Positions 1 through 7,577 of a stretch of 30,432 bases of DNA are shown here, piece by piece. The position numbers and the translations under genes are program-made. Where the stretch lies: positions 1 through 30,432 of the forward strand of contig DIYG01000158.1 in NCBI GenBank assembly GCA_002428935.1, written 5' to 3'. The notes under the pieces are model-generated. The model searched no databases. It worked only from the letters and a program-made list of their open reading frames with translations, and had not been told where the DNA came from. The DNA is from Halieaceae bacterium UBA6060 (lineage in GTDB: Bacteria; Pseudomonadota; Gammaproteobacteria; Pseudomonadales; Halieaceae). The stretch's first letter is position 1. Each line of letters starts with the position of its first letter.

Positions 1-39
1 TAGAGCAGTATCAGCGCGATGCTCGTGCCCTTTTGCCGT

Positions 40-651
40 TCAAGGACTCGGCTTAGCACCTACGCGAAAGGACAACAGCCGGTTATTGGCGGGCATGGCG
101 ATATCGGCCTCCAGGCCGTAGCCAGCCCCCTCCGCGAGTTCTCGCACCCATTCGAAATCGCGAATTCCACTACGCCCATCGCGCTCCTTCAGCCACTCGT
201 CAAAACGCGCATTGGATTCCGAGGTGTATTGCCCCCCGTAGTTAAAGGGGCCATAGATCAATAGGCGTGAACCCTCCGTCGCCCGTAACGCGCAGGCTGA
301 AAACAAGTCCTCTACCAGACTTTTCGCAACGATATGAAGGGTGTTTGCGGTGTACACCGCATCGGGCCAGGGCGATGGCCAGGGGCCCGCGGTTATGTCC
401 AAGGACGTGGGCGAGGCCAGATTACCCAGCGCCGCCGCGGCACAGCGCGGTAGCAGGGTACCCAGCTGATCGGGATGCTCCGTGGGCTGCCAGCGCAGAT
501 GGGGGAATTCTGCGGCAAAACACACCGCGTGTTGCCCAGTGCCCGCGCCGATCTCCAGTACGCTTCGAGCCTCGACAAGGAGCGTACGCAGCTGTTGAAG
601 AATCGGCGCGCGGTTGTTTTCCGCTGCCTGGGAGAAGGGTAGGCCGTCCAT
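40..651 (-). CDS. DUF938 family SAM-dependent methyltransferase
   Basis: This 203-residue protein has the DUF938 layout. The N-terminus (PFSQAAENNRAPIL) is the family's typical opening, and a class I methyltransferase glycine motif follows at about residues 35-41 (EIGAGTGQH). A conserved acidic-aromatic segment is followed by an NTLHIV motif and a YGPFNYGGQYT stretch in the middle of the protein. Length matches the family norm of about 200 residues. It is probably a soluble cytoplasmic methyltransferase; the substrate is unknown. The ATG sits 12 bases after the stop of the upstream monooxygenase gene, so it is probably the last gene of a three-gene minus-strand operon. No strong ribosome binding site is visible. 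Confidence 0.88.
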   Translation of the reverse strand: MDGLPFSQAAENNRAPILQQLRTLLVEARSVLEIGAGTGQHAVCFAAEFPHLRWQPTEHPDQLGTLLPRCAAAALGNLASPTSLDITAGPWPSPWPDAVYTANTLHIVAKSLVEDLFSACALRATEGSRLLIYGPFNYGGQYTSESNARFDEWLKERDGRSGIRDFEWVRELAEGAGYGLEADIAMPANNRLLSFRVGAKPSP

Positions 652-663
652 GGTGAAGGCCGG

Positions 664-2136
664 TCAGGCGCGCATATCGAAATCGGCAAATTCAACGCTG
701 CGCATGTGCCACCAGTAGGCCAAGGTAGAACGCGGCCAATTGTTGACCACCTTGCCCGCAGCGTTTTTGTACCAGCTCTCGCAGCTGTTTACCCAAACGG
801 TCTGGGCCAATTCTCCCTGCATTCGTTCGTTGTAGGCGCGCTCCACCTTGGCGTTGATCTCCAGGGCGCGCAGCTCATGTTTGAGCAATTTGTCGATACA
901 GTTGACGACGTAGGCCACCTGCCGCTCGACCATAAAGATAATGGAGTTACTGCCCAGGTTGGTATTCGGACCGTAAAGCATGAAGAAGTTGGGGAACCCG
1001 TGGGTACACACACCGCGGTAGGCCTGAGCGCCGTCTTCCCAGGCGTCCTGGAGGGAAACGCCGTTTTCGCCGTGGAAGTCCACGGCACTGTGCATGGCCG
1101 AGGTGTTAAAACCCGTGCCATACACGATGAGATCGACGGGACGATCCACTCCATCCTCGCTCACCACGGCATTTTCGTTGATGGCGGTGATGGGCGATGT
1201 GACCAACTCCACGCCAGACTCGCGAAAGGCCCCGTAGTAATCATCGGATAGCAAGATGCGTTTACAACCCAGGCGATAGTCCGGGGTCAGCTTGGCCCGG
1301 AGCTCCGGATCGGGGACCTCTTCGTCCCGGTAGTCGCGAACCCACTTTTCCCACAGACGTAGCAAGTGGTCCGCGCTATTACGCAATACGGGGTAGAACA
1401 GCAACTCACCACGCAAGTAGATCCACGCCCGCACCAGTTTCTGGGCGCCGGGAACGTACTTAAACAGCCATTTCTCCAGACCCGTGTAACGGCGGTCGCC
1501 GCGCTTGATGATGTAGTTGGCGCTGCGCTGATAGACGTAGAGTTTGTCGGTCTGTTTCGCCAGCTCAGGAATGAACTGCAGCGCACTGGCAGCATTGCCA
1601 ATCACCGCCACTCGTTTGCCACTGACATCGTAATCGTGATCCCAACGGGCAGAATGGAAGCTGTGACCGGCGAAGGATTCGCGCCCAGGAAACTCGGGAA
1701 TATTCGGTAGATTGAGCTGACCGAGACCACTGACCAGAGCCCGCGTCGTCATGGTCTCACCATCGTCGAGGGTGATTTCCCAGCAGCCCTGGTCTTCGCG
1801 CCAGTCGGCGCGACGTACCGCCGTGCCCAGACGCAAATGCGGCATAAGACCAAAGGTCTCAGCGCAACGACGAAAGTAAGCTTTGATTTCGTCATGGGCT
1901 GAAAACTTGCGGGACCATTCGGCGTTGGGCGCAAACGAGTAGCTGTACAGCACCGACGGTACATCGCAGCAGGCACCGGGATAGGTGTTGTCGTGCCAGG
2001 TGCCACCCACATCGGGAGATTTCTCAAGAATCAGAAAATCCCGAATGCCGCGCTCAAGGAGTTTGATGCCCATACACAAGCCGGACATACCTGCACCGAT
2101 CACCACCACCTGCTGATCTGCCTGCGCTATCGCCAT
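664..2136 (-). CDS. Flavin-containing monooxygenase, Baeyer-Villiger type
   Basis: This 490-residue protein is a class B flavoprotein monooxygenase. The FAD-binding Rossmann motif GAGMSG is at residues 14-19, followed by a GGTW motif near 44-47. The Baeyer-Villiger fingerprint FxGxxxHxxxW is complete (F155, G157, H161, W165). A second nucleotide-binding motif for NADPH starts at G180 (GNAASA). Such enzymes insert oxygen next to a ketone to give esters or lactones, or oxygenate heteroatoms, using NADPH, FAD and O2. The substrate cannot be read from sequence. It lies 11 bases downstream of yaaA and 12 bases upstream of the DUF938 gene, so co-transcription is likely. Confidence 0.9.
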   Translation of the reverse strand: MAIAQADQQVVVIGAGMSGLCMGIKLLERGIRDFLILEKSPDVGGTWHDNTYPGACCDVPSVLYSYSFAPNAEWSRKFSAHDEIKAYFRRCAETFGLMPHLRLGTAVRRADWREDQGCWEITLDDGETMTTRALVSGLGQLNLPNIPEFPGRESFAGHSFHSARWDHDYDVSGKRVAVIGNAASALQFIPELAKQTDKLYVYQRSANYIIKRGDRRYTGLEKWLFKYVPGAQKLVRAWIYLRGELLFYPVLRNSADHLLRLWEKWVRDYRDEEVPDPELRAKLTPDYRLGCKRILLSDDYYGAFRESGVELVTSPITAINENAVVSEDGVDRPVDLIVYGTGFNTSAMHSAVDFHGENGVSLQDAWEDGAQAYRGVCTHGFPNFFMLYGPNTNLGSNSIIFMVERQVAYVVNCIDKLLKHELRALEINAKVERAYNERMQGELAQTVWVNSCESWYKNAAGKVVNNWPRSTLAYWWHMRSVEFADFDMRA

Positions 2137-2147
2137 GGGGCCTCCGC

Positions 2148-2930
2148 TCAGTTCGCCGGGGGTTTATCGCGGGTGAACACCAACTCCCGCGCTGTGGATT
2201 CCTGGGCGTTATAGCGGTAGCCCGCTACCCGGTACTTCTTCAGCGCGGCAATGTCGTTGATCTCTTTATCGATGATATAGCGAGCCATCTGACCTCGGGC
2301 CTTCTTCGCAAAGAAGCTGATGACACGGTACTTGCCGCTTTTCAGGTCCTTGAACACCGGGGTGATAACTTCGCCATCAAGGACACCGGGCTTCACGGCT
2401 TTGAAGTATTCGTTGGACGCGAGGTTGAGGAGAATCGGAGAACCGCTCTTTTTGAGCTGTTTGTTGAGGCTGATGGTCAGATCATCCCCCCAAAACTCGT
2501 AGAGATTCTTACCGCCGCTGTTGGCAAACTTCAGCCCCATCTCCAGGCGATAGGGCTGCATAAGATCCAGCGGTCTTAGGAGGCCATAGAGACCCGAAAG
2601 TATGCGCAGGTGCTTCTGGGCAAAACTAAAATTTGCCGCATTCATGGTGTCAGCTTCCAGGCCCGTGTACACATCGCCCTTGAAGGCGAGAAGAGCCTGC
2701 TTTGCATTGTCTTTGTCAAAGGGCGTGTGCCAATCCATAAAGCGCTGATGGTTTAGATTGGCAATGTTTTCGGAAACCCCCATAAGCTCACGGATCGCGG
2801 CGGGATCGAGGCGCCGGGCGTCATCCACCAGTGCCGAGGAGCGATCGAGAAACTCTGGCTGCGTGACCTTGCGGGTGTTCGGTGGCGTTTCAAAATCCAG
2901 GGTTTTTGCGGGGGAGATAACGCTCAACAT
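2148..2930 (-). CDS. yaaA: Peroxide stress protein YaaA (UPF0246/DUF328)
   Basis: This 260-residue protein opens with the YaaA signature MLSVISPAKTLDF and contains the conserved NLASNEYF and FFAKKARG blocks. In E. coli, YaaA limits intracellular iron and oxidative DNA damage during hydrogen peroxide stress, and the family binds DNA. The open frame extends upstream to 3032, but the family N-terminus begins at the ATG at 2930. That ATG is preceded by a plausible AGG-containing ribosome binding site, so I chose it. It is the first gene of an operon with a flavin monooxygenase and a methyltransferase, and it is divergent from the TRAP permease genes. Confidence 0.93.
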   Translation of the reverse strand: MLSVISPAKTLDFETPPNTRKVTQPEFLDRSSALVDDARRLDPAAIRELMGVSENIANLNHQRFMDWHTPFDKDNAKQALLAFKGDVYTGLEADTMNAANFSFAQKHLRILSGLYGLLRPLDLMQPYRLEMGLKFANSGGKNLYEFWGDDLTISLNKQLKKSGSPILLNLASNEYFKAVKPGVLDGEVITPVFKDLKSGKYRVISFFAKKARGQMARYIIDKEINDIAALKKYRVAGYRYNAQESTARELVFTRDKPPAN

Positions 2931-3043
2931 GGGGTTCTTGCCTCGGAAATCTTGCCGCCAGCCGCCTACTGAAACCCTCACGCTTGGCCGGCCGAGCGGC
3001 GGAGTAAATACCGGGTATCTACGCCCCGGCACACGTGGCTGGC

Positions 3044-3049
3044 TATGAT
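3044..3049 (+). promoter_or_regulatory. Candidate -10 element for the TRAP permease operon
   Basis: The hexamer TATGAT matches the sigma-70 -10 consensus at five of six positions and lies 37 bases before the GTG start of dctQ, in the 155-base divergent region between yaaA and the TRAP genes. I could not find a convincing -35 hexamer at the usual distance, so this is only a candidate. Confidence 0.25.
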
Positions 3050-3085
3050 ACCCTCGGCGCTTTCCAATAAGAAAGGCGATGACGG

Positions 3086-3625
3086 GTGACTAACTGGGCG
3101 CCGTCGATACGGGCGGGGTTGGCGACCTTCGTCACCGCTGTCGATCGTTTTACGCTCACATCCGGGCGTTTGCTGGCCTGGTGTGCTTTGGCCATGGCAC
3201 TGTTAACCACGGCGGTGGTAATCCTACGCTACGGCTTTGCCACGGGCTCCATCGCCCTGCAGGAAGCCATCACCTATCTTCACGGCGCCCTGTTCATGCT
3301 CGGCACTGCCTATGCCCTGAAAACCGGGGCCCATGTGCGGGTCGACATTTTCTATCGAGATTTCTCGTCTCGACAGCAAGCCTGGGTCAACGCCCTGGGA
3401 GGCATCCTGTTTCTTTTGCCCCTGTGCGCTTTGATCCTGTTTATCAGTCTGAACTATGTGGCCGAAGCCTGGCGTATTCGTGAGAGTTCACCGGAACCCG
3501 GCGGGATTCCCTATTTGTACCTGCTGAAAACCCTGCTACCGCTCATGGCGGCAAACCTGGCCCTCGCGGGCATTGCCGATGTGCTGCGCAGTGCCAACGA
3601 ACTTGTTTTTCGAGACCCCGCCTGA
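3086..3625 (+). CDS. dctQ: TRAP transporter small permease subunit (DctQ type)
   Basis: This 179-residue protein has four hydrophobic segments, as expected for the small membrane subunit of a tripartite ATP-independent periplasmic (TRAP) transporter. The conserved stretch GAHVRVDIFY, at about residues 89-98, is typical of DctQ in TakP/FcbT-like systems. It partners DctM in Na+-driven uptake of organic acids delivered by a periplasmic binding protein. The start is a GTG; the nearby ATG at 3079 is out of frame and stops after four codons. The stop overlaps the dctM start by one base (TGATG), implying translational coupling. Confidence 0.9.
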   Translation: MTNWAPSIRAGLATFVTAVDRFTLTSGRLLAWCALAMALLTTAVVILRYGFATGSIALQEAITYLHGALFMLGTAYALKTGAHVRVDIFYRDFSSRQQAWVNALGGILFLLPLCALILFISLNYVAEAWRIRESSPEPGGIPYLYLLKTLLPLMAANLALAGIADVLRSANELVFRDPA

Positions 3626-4983
3626 TGCACGGTGCCATCGCTCTATGGATGTTTGCCGCCGTGTGTCTGCTGCTCATGTTCGGTTATCCCGTGGCTTTTA
3701 CCTTGGCCGGAACAGCGCTGGCCTTTGCAGCCGTGGGCACCATCGTCGGCGTTTTTGATCCGGCGTTTCTCGAAGCCTTGCCCGGACGTCTGTTCGGCAC
3801 CATCAGCAACGTTACGCTGATCGCTGTACCGCTGTTCGTTCTCATGGGCGTGATCCTGGAGAAGTCCCGGGTTGCCGAAGAGCTTCTGGAAGCCATGGCC
3901 GCATTGCTCGGGCGCCTCCGTGGCGGCTTGGCCATATCCGTGGTCCTGGTAGGCATGCTCCTGGCGGCGAGCACGGGCATCGTCGGCGCGACGGTAGTGA
4001 CCATGGGTCTTTTATCCCTGCCTACCATGCTTCGAGCGGGCTACGGACCCAGCGTCGCCACGGGGACCATTTGCGCCACGGGAACCCTCGGGCAGATCAT
4101 TCCCCCATCGATTGCCCTGGTGCTCCTGGGCGACATTTTGTCCAGCGCTTATCAGCAGGCGCAGTTACAACTCAATGTGTTTAATCCCCAGACAGTGTCG
4201 GTGGGCGACCTGTTTGTCGGTGCGATTGTTCCGGGCCTGTTACTGGTCGCCCTGTACTGCCTCTATCTTCTCCTGCTGGCGCTTTTCAAGCCGCAACTCG
4301 TGCCCCCAGCGAAAGTCAGCGATATGCCCTGGCACAAACTGCTCGACGGTTTACTGCCTCCTCTGGTCCTCATCGCCGTCGTTCTGGGCTCGATCCTCGC
4401 CGGCGCCGCCACGCCCACGGAAGCGGCGGGCGTTGGCGCCACCGGGGCTTTGTTATTGGCCGCCCTGCGCCGGGAAATCAACCGGGAGAAACTTCAGGAC
4501 ATCGTCACCAGCACCCTGGAAGTAACCGCCATGGTGTTCATGATTCTCATCGGCGCCGCGGTGTTCTCGCTGGTGTTCCGCGGTTTTGGCGGCGAAGAAC
4601 TGATCCACAGCTTCTTTGCCGATCTACCCGGAGGCGTGTTCGCCGCCACCTTACTGGTCATGGCCGTCATTTTTGTCCTGGGCTTTGTCCTGGACTTCAT
4701 CGAGATCACCTTCGTCGTGGTACCCATCGTCGGCCCGATCCTACTGATGATGGGGGGCGATCCCATTTGGTTGGGCATCATGATTGCCATCAATCTACAA
4801 ACGTCCTTCCTCACTCCACCCTTCGGTTTTGCCCTGTTCTACCTCCGTGGCGTGGCACCCGAAACCGTTCCTACCCTGGCTATCTACCGCGGCGTGATAC
4901 CCTTTATCCTGATTCAACTGCTCGTGCTAGCGGCACTGTGGCTTTGGCCCTCACTGGCCACCTGGCTGCCGTCTAGACTCTGA
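3625..4983 (+). CDS. dctM: TRAP transporter large permease subunit (DctM type)
   Basis: This 452-residue, very hydrophobic protein is the large, ion-coupled permease of a TRAP transporter. DctM hallmarks include the PLFVLMGVILE segment, a GATVVTMGLLSLPTM segment, the GTLGQIIPPSIALVLLGD block and the late FVLGFVLDFIEI block. The insertion after the IIPPSI block resembles the large permeases that pair with TakP-like 2-oxoacid or mannitol/chloroaromatic binding proteins. That fits the binding protein encoded at 6418-7572. It is translationally coupled to dctQ and followed after 18 bases by a thioesterase gene. The 2-oxoacid substrate is an inference from the partner protein. Confidence 0.93.
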   Translation: MHGAIALWMFAAVCLLLMFGYPVAFTLAGTALAFAAVGTIVGVFDPAFLEALPGRLFGTISNVTLIAVPLFVLMGVILEKSRVAEELLEAMAALLGRLRGGLAISVVLVGMLLAASTGIVGATVVTMGLLSLPTMLRAGYGPSVATGTICATGTLGQIIPPSIALVLLGDILSSAYQQAQLQLNVFNPQTVSVGDLFVGAIVPGLLLVALYCLYLLLLALFKPQLVPPAKVSDMPWHKLLDGLLPPLVLIAVVLGSILAGAATPTEAAGVGATGALLLAALRREINREKLQDIVTSTLEVTAMVFMILIGAAVFSLVFRGFGGEELIHSFFADLPGGVFAATLLVMAVIFVLGFVLDFIEITFVVVPIVGPILLMMGGDPIWLGIMIAINLQTSFLTPPFGFALFYLRGVAPETVPTLAIYRGVIPFILIQLLVLAALWLWPSLATWLPSRL

Positions 4984-5001
4984 ACCAAGCGGACAAAAAC
5001 C

Positions 5002-5397
5002 ATGAGTGACATCGATACAACGCCCCTGCCTCAGGGCGAGCTGGCTCTGCAGACCATTGCCATGCCAAAAGACACCAATGCCTCCGGAGATATCTTCGGT
5101 GGTTGGTTGCTGTCGCAGATGGACCTGGCTGGAGCCATCACCGCCGGCGACGTGGCCCAGGGCCGAGTTGCCACCGTGGCAATCGACGGTATGGCCTTTA
5201 TTACGCCGGTGCATGTGGGCGCCGTCGTATCCTGTTACTGCGATGTCATTGAGATCGGACGCTCGTCGATTCGGATCATGGTCGAGGTGTGGATCAATTC
5301 TCCCCATGACGGTGAGCCCATCAAAGTTACGGAAGGAGAATTTGTCTTTGTCGCTATCGACGAGCAGCGTCGAACCCGGACAATTTCCCAGCCCTGA
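5002..5397 (+). CDS. yciA: Acyl-CoA thioesterase, YciA-type hotdog protein
   Basis: This 131-residue single hotdog-fold protein carries the YciA/BACH signature: MPKDTNASGDIFGGWLLSQMD, with the catalytic Asp in the NASGDIFGGW block at about residues 27-36, and a VDG/IDG-MAFITPVHVG block. YciA-type enzymes hydrolyse acyl-CoA thioesters of broad chain length to free acid and CoA in the cytoplasm. The gene follows dctM by 18 bases and could share its transcript. The context of organic acid uptake followed by CoA-ester hydrolysis is suggestive but not proof of a joint pathway. Confidence 0.92.
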   Translation: MSDIDTTPLPQGELALQTIAMPKDTNASGDIFGGWLLSQMDLAGAITAGDVAQGRVATVAIDGMAFITPVHVGAVVSCYCDVIEIGRSSIRIMVEVWINSPHDGEPIKVTEGEFVFVAIDEQRRTRTISQP

Positions 5398-5533
5398 TGG
5401 AGTTTCTGCTCAGACCAGCCTTCCCGTTTGGGGTTGCACCGGTGATGGTTTTAGCGGGGCGAAGCTGAGGGTTTTGAAACACCTCCGTCGAGGACCGGCA
5501 ACACCCCGGACACGGAATCGATCAGATCAACTT

Positions 5534-6406
5534 GTGCACCCACGCCTTGGATTGGCGCTATTGGTGCTGGGTCTATGTTGGGGTGTGCGAACAATAGCGG
5601 AGCCCGTGCTGGCCGCCGTTGAGGCCGTAGAGTCACAGCTGGATGCGCGGGTGGGCTTTGTCCTTCACGACCTGCACACGGGTACCCGACTCACCCACCG
5701 CGCCGAAGAGCGTTTTCCCCTCGCCAGCACATTCAAGCTGTTCGCCTGCGCCGCGCTATTACAAACCGTTGAGCGCGGCGAGCACCGCCTTGACGATACG
5801 GTAGACCTAGGTGAACAGCCCCTGGTCCTTTGGTCTCCCGGCGTGAAGAAGGCCCGGGAGAAAGGTCAGTCGCAGTTCAGCCTGAACGAACTCTGTCGCC
5901 TGACTTTGGCGGTGAGCGATAACACGGCGGCCAATTCCGTGCTTGCGGCCATCGGCGGCCCCGAGGGTTTTACGGCATTCATGCGCTCCATCGACGACAA
6001 GGTTACCCGTCTGGACCGCTGGGAACCGGAACTCAACGAAGCCGTGCCCGGAGATCCGCGCGATACCAGCAGTCCGAGGGCCATCGCCGGGGCCCTCGAA
6101 CAGGTGCTCCTGACGGACCGCCTTGCACCTGAGTCACGGGAGTCGCTGAAAACCTGGCTTGCCGGCCACCGCATGGCGGATGCGCTGTTTCGATCTGCCC
6201 TACCTACAGACTGGTCTATCGAGGACCGTACGGGAACGGGGGCCTACGGATCTCGGGCAATCATTGCAGTGCTCTATCCCCCGGAACGTAAACCCCTTGT
6301 CGCCGCCCTGTACATCACCGAAACCGCGGCGAGCAGAGAAGACCGCGACGCCGCCATCGCCAGGGTGGGGCGGGCGATTGTTGCTCACGTAACGGCTAGC
6401 CCTTAA
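5534..6406 (+). CDS. Class A beta-lactamase, CARB/PSE (RTG)-like
   Basis: From the GTG at 5534 this is a 290-residue secreted class A serine beta-lactamase. Residues 1-22 form a signal peptide. All catalytic motifs are present: STFK at 65-68 (Ambler S70, K73), SDN at 128-130 (Ambler 130-132) and ExxLN at 164-168 (E166, N170). In place of the usual KTG there is RTG at 232-234. Cys72 and Cys121 match the Ambler C77-C123 disulfide. The RTG triad and blocks such as ACA-LL, SDNTAAN, VTRLDRWEPELNE and DRTGTGAYGSR resemble carbenicillin-hydrolysing CARB/PSE/AER enzymes. The frame is open back to 5006 but overlaps yciA there, so that part is not coding. TTG codons at 5474 and 5552 are alternative starts. 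No regulator is adjacent. Confidence 0.9.
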   Translation: MHPRLGLALLVLGLCWGVRTIAEPVLAAVEAVESQLDARVGFVLHDLHTGTRLTHRAEERFPLASTFKLFACAALLQTVERGEHRLDDTVDLGEQPLVLWSPGVKKAREKGQSQFSLNELCRLTLAVSDNTAANSVLAAIGGPEGFTAFMRSIDDKVTRLDRWEPELNEAVPGDPRDTSSPRAIAGALEQVLLTDRLAPESRESLKTWLAGHRMADALFRSALPTDWSIEDRTGTGAYGSRAIIAVLYPPERKPLVAALYITETAASREDRDAAIARVGRAIVAHVTASP

Positions 6407-6417
6407 GCCACCGCATT

Positions 6418-7572
6418 CTACTCCTCGCGGATTAGCTCCCCCATCACATCACGACGGGCGTTGATGTAGGCCTGCTCGGAAATCTCGTGATAAGCCCGAA
6501 CGTTTTCCATGAACTGCGAAAATGAGGCATGGACCTTGGCGGCCAAGGGGTCTTCGGCTACGAGGCGCGCCATAGCGGCCTCGCTACCCCGATAAAGCGC
6601 TGCGAGCACATCGTCGGGCAGACGTCGAAGCTTCACATCGTGCACCTCGATCATCTCCCTTAGGGCTCGATTGTTTCGCGCCGTAAACTCGTCGAGCATA
6701 TCTTGGTTCGCCGCCCGCGCGGCACCGCGGACAATAGCTTGAAGGTCTTCAGGTAGGCTGGCGAGAGCCTCGGCATTAACAGTGAACTCCAACATGGAAC
6801 CCGGCTCGTGCCAACCCGGGTAATAGTAGTACTCGGCTATCTCGTGCAGACCCAGGGCGAGATCGTTGTAGGGCCCGACCCATTCCACGGCGTCGATTAC
6901 CCCGGTCTGCAAAGCCGTGTAGACCTCCCCGCCGGGGATTCGCACCGCCTCGCCACCGGCCGCGCTAAATACCTCACCGGCCAAGCCCGGAATGCGCATC
7001 CGCAGCCCTTTAAGATCTCCCACGGAATTGATTTCCCGGTTGAACCAGCCCGCCATTTGCACCCCGGAAGAACCTCCGGCCAGGGGCACTATGCCCGCCG
7101 GCGCGTAGGCCTCTTCCCAGAGGGCCATGCCACCGCCGTAGTGCAGCCAGCCATTCATTTCCTGGCCCGTCATGCCAAATGGCACCGCCGTGAAGAATAC
7201 CGACGCGGGAATCTTGCCCTTCCAGTAATAGGACGCACCGTGGCCCATCTCGGAAACCCCCGAGGACACGGCATCAAATACCTCAAAGGCCGGCACGATC
7301 TCTCCGGCGCCATAGACCCGCACATCCAGACGGCCGTTGCTCATCTCCCGCACTAACTCGGCGAACACCTCGGGAGTGTGTCCAAGGCCGGGGAGGTTCT
7401 TCGGCCAGGTAGTGACGAGCTTCCAGTGGATCGTGGTCTGGGCACCAGTTACCCCCGGGCCCGCTGTTGCCATATCCCGATCCGCAGCATGCTCCAGGGC
7501 CCAAAGACCGAGAACCACCACCAGCACCGCAGCGAGCACTAGTACCGCCAAAGCTTCACGATTGAATTTCAC
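6418..7572 (-). CDS. dctP: TRAP transporter solute-binding protein (DctP, TakP-like)
   Basis: This 384-residue periplasmic protein has one N-terminal hydrophobic segment (residues 6-24, signal peptide or anchor). The mature part opens with IHWKLVTTWPKNLPGLG and continues through AGEIVPAFEVFDAVSSG and MGHGASYYWKGK. These blocks are typical of the TakP branch, which binds 2-oxoacids. The conserved binding-site arginine lies in the LRMRIPGLAGEV segment. I chose the GTG at 7572 because it follows the uvrD stop by five bases and has a GGGGTGA ribosome binding site. An ATG at 7620 would overlap uvrD by 43 bases. It is the likely partner of DctQM at 3086-4983, although it is on the opposite strand. 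Confidence 0.9.
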   Translation of the reverse strand: MKFNREALAVLVLAAVLVVVLGLWALEHAADRDMATAGPGVTGAQTTIHWKLVTTWPKNLPGLGHTPEVFAELVREMSNGRLDVRVYGAGEIVPAFEVFDAVSSGVSEMGHGASYYWKGKIPASVFFTAVPFGMTGQEMNGWLHYGGGMALWEEAYAPAGIVPLAGGSSGVQMAGWFNREINSVGDLKGLRMRIPGLAGEVFSAAGGEAVRIPGGEVYTALQTGVIDAVEWVGPYNDLALGLHEIAEYYYYPGWHEPGSMLEFTVNAEALASLPEDLQAIVRGAARAANQDMLDEFTARNNRALREMIEVHDVKLRRLPDDVLAALYRGSEAAMARLVAEDPLAAKVHASFSQFMENVRAYHEISEQAYINARRDVMGELIREE

Positions 7573-7577
7573 CGGTG

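Noticed and set aside
3684..4028. 114-codon minus-strand frame inside dctM
   Set aside because: It lies antisense to a clearly conserved membrane protein and has the Arg/Ser/Thr-rich composition of a shadow frame.
5006..5533. N-terminal 176-codon extension of the beta-lactamase reading frame
   Set aside because: Most of it overlaps yciA in another frame, the translated sequence looks like frame-shadow composition, and a signal peptide starts properly at the GTG at 5534.
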